A stretch of 6,317 bases of DNA from Bacteroidales bacterium (GTDB taxonomy: Bacteria > Bacteroidota > Bacteroidia > Bacteroidales > GCA-2748055). The translations under genes were made by a program, and so were the position numbers. Below the pieces are notes generated by a model, which ran no database searches, was not told the DNA's origin, and was given only the letters and a program-made list of their open reading frames with translations. The stretch covers positions 1 to 6,317 of the forward strand of contig JAOZLK010000283.1 in the NCBI GenBank assembly GCA_029934875.1. Reading direction: 5' to 3'. This document shows, in pieces, positions 6,014-6,317 of the stretch (positions are counted from its first letter, which is position 1; every line of letters starts with the position of its first letter).

Positions 6014-6317
6014 TTAAAAAACAGGAGGTGGCTCTGGCAGCATGGGACCCTGTCCCGTTCCCGGACCCTGTCCTGCTCCCGGACCCTGTCCCGTTCCCGG
6101 ACCCTGTCCCGCTCCCGGACCCGGACCCGGTCCATGTCCTCCGCCCCTTAGTTTCTTAACCAGGTGTCGGCGGAAATCCCACTCAACCCTGTAAAGTTTC
6201 AGGACCTTTTCCGGGGGGAGTACCGAGGGAAATTTGTCCTTATAGTACTCCTGTTCCAGCTGGAAAACCTGCTCCTTGTAAGTTAGGATGCGAGCCAGGA
6301 TTTCGTTGATTTCCTCT
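6014..6317 (-). CDS. Spy/CpxP-like periplasmic sensor-type protein, C-terminal part (5' end beyond window)
   Basis: I translated this minus-strand frame by hand: 100 residues end at the TAA at 6014-6016, and the frame stays open to the window edge. The first 57 visible residues are charged and helical: EEINEILARI, then EQVFQLEQEYYKDKF, LPPEKVLKLYRVEWDFRR and a basic end VKKLR. This order, a helix with LEQEYY followed by VLPPEKVLKLY and a basic helix, is what I know from small Bacteroidetes proteins annotated as Spy/CpxP-like or 'sensor of ECF-type sigma factor'. These are usually exported and lie near sigma factor genes; neither the signal peptide nor such a gene is visible here. After KKLR the protein changes to a Gly/Pro/Ala/Thr/Gln tail (58-91) encoded by tandem repeats, then PMLPEPPPVF. 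The gene converges on hutH, with 7 bases between the stop codons. The family call is moderately sure; the role is inferred. Confidence 0.68.
   Translation of the reverse strand, partial: EEINEILARILTYKEQVFQLEQEYYKDKFPSVLPPEKVLKLYRVEWDFRRHLVKKLRGGGHGPGPGPGAGQGPGTGQGPGAGQGPGTGQGPMLPEPPPVF
6047..6130 (-). repeat. Tandem 18-bp repeat coding for a GPG(A/T)GQ tail
   Basis: Four consecutive 18-base copies lie at 6047-6064, 6065-6082, 6083-6100 and 6101-6118, on the plus strand ACCCTGTCC(C/T)G(T/C)TCCCGG, followed by two 6-base partial copies ACCCGG (6119-6130). Copies 1 and 3 are identical, and copies 2 and 4 differ by one base, so the array can also be seen as a doubled 36-base unit. Read on the minus strand it stays in frame as (GPG[A/T]GQ)n in alternating A and T forms, preceded by GPGP. 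The repeat is part of the overlapping coding region and is a likely site of replication slippage. Confidence 0.95.

Noticed and set aside
6044..6056. GGGAC-CCT-GTCCC hairpin as a rho-independent terminator for hutH
   Set aside because: The stem is only five pairs with a 3-base loop, no T-tract follows, and the sequence is explained by the coding repeat.
6047..6130. CRISPR-like array from the 18-base repeats
   Set aside because: The copies are directly adjacent with no spacers, and the array is an in-frame multiple of three inside a coding region.

Overview
This window looks like chromosomal DNA from a member of the Bacteroidota, probably a Bacteroidales-like lineage. The evidence is the type of secreted proteins, start codons preceded by A/T-rich sequence rather than strong Shine-Dalgarno sites, sequences matching the Bacteroidetes -7 element TAnnTTTG, and a histidyl-tRNA synthetase of the form with a eukaryote-like motif 2. 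The assignment is an inference from protein style; no rRNA or other marker is present.

Layout. (1) Positions 1-1363, minus strand: a membrane-bound hybrid histidine kinase with six predicted membrane segments, a HisKA-type dimerisation domain, a badly degraded ATPase domain, and the first residues of a receiver domain cut by the window edge. (2) Positions 1364-1487: a 124-base divergent intergenic region with two TAnnTTTG matches on the plus strand and short inverted repeats. (3) Positions 1488-6006, plus strand: a tight run of four genes. Two are exported proteins of unknown function (231 and 289 residues). They are followed by hisS (histidyl-tRNA synthetase) 4 bases later, and then hutH (histidine ammonia-lyase), whose ATG overlaps the hisS stop codon by one base. 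(4) Positions 6014-6317, minus strand: the C-terminal 100 residues of a small protein resembling the Bacteroidetes Spy/CpxP-like 'sensor of ECF-type sigma factor' proteins. It ends in a Gly-Pro-rich tail encoded by four 18-base tandem repeats. It converges on hutH with 7 bases between the stop codons.

How the genes relate. hisS charges tRNA-His with histidine, and hutH removes the amino group from histidine to give urocanate. Their one-base overlap suggests translational coupling of a consumer and a degrader of the same amino acid. The other histidine utilisation genes (hutU, hutI, ftcD/hutG) are not in the window. The two secreted proteins are very probably on the same transcript, but nothing visible explains a link to histidine.

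No complete novel system is evident. The most notable points are the kinase, which appears to lack ATP-binding motifs, the hisS-hutH coupling with two unknown exported proteins upstream, and the repeat-encoded tail on the Spy-like protein.
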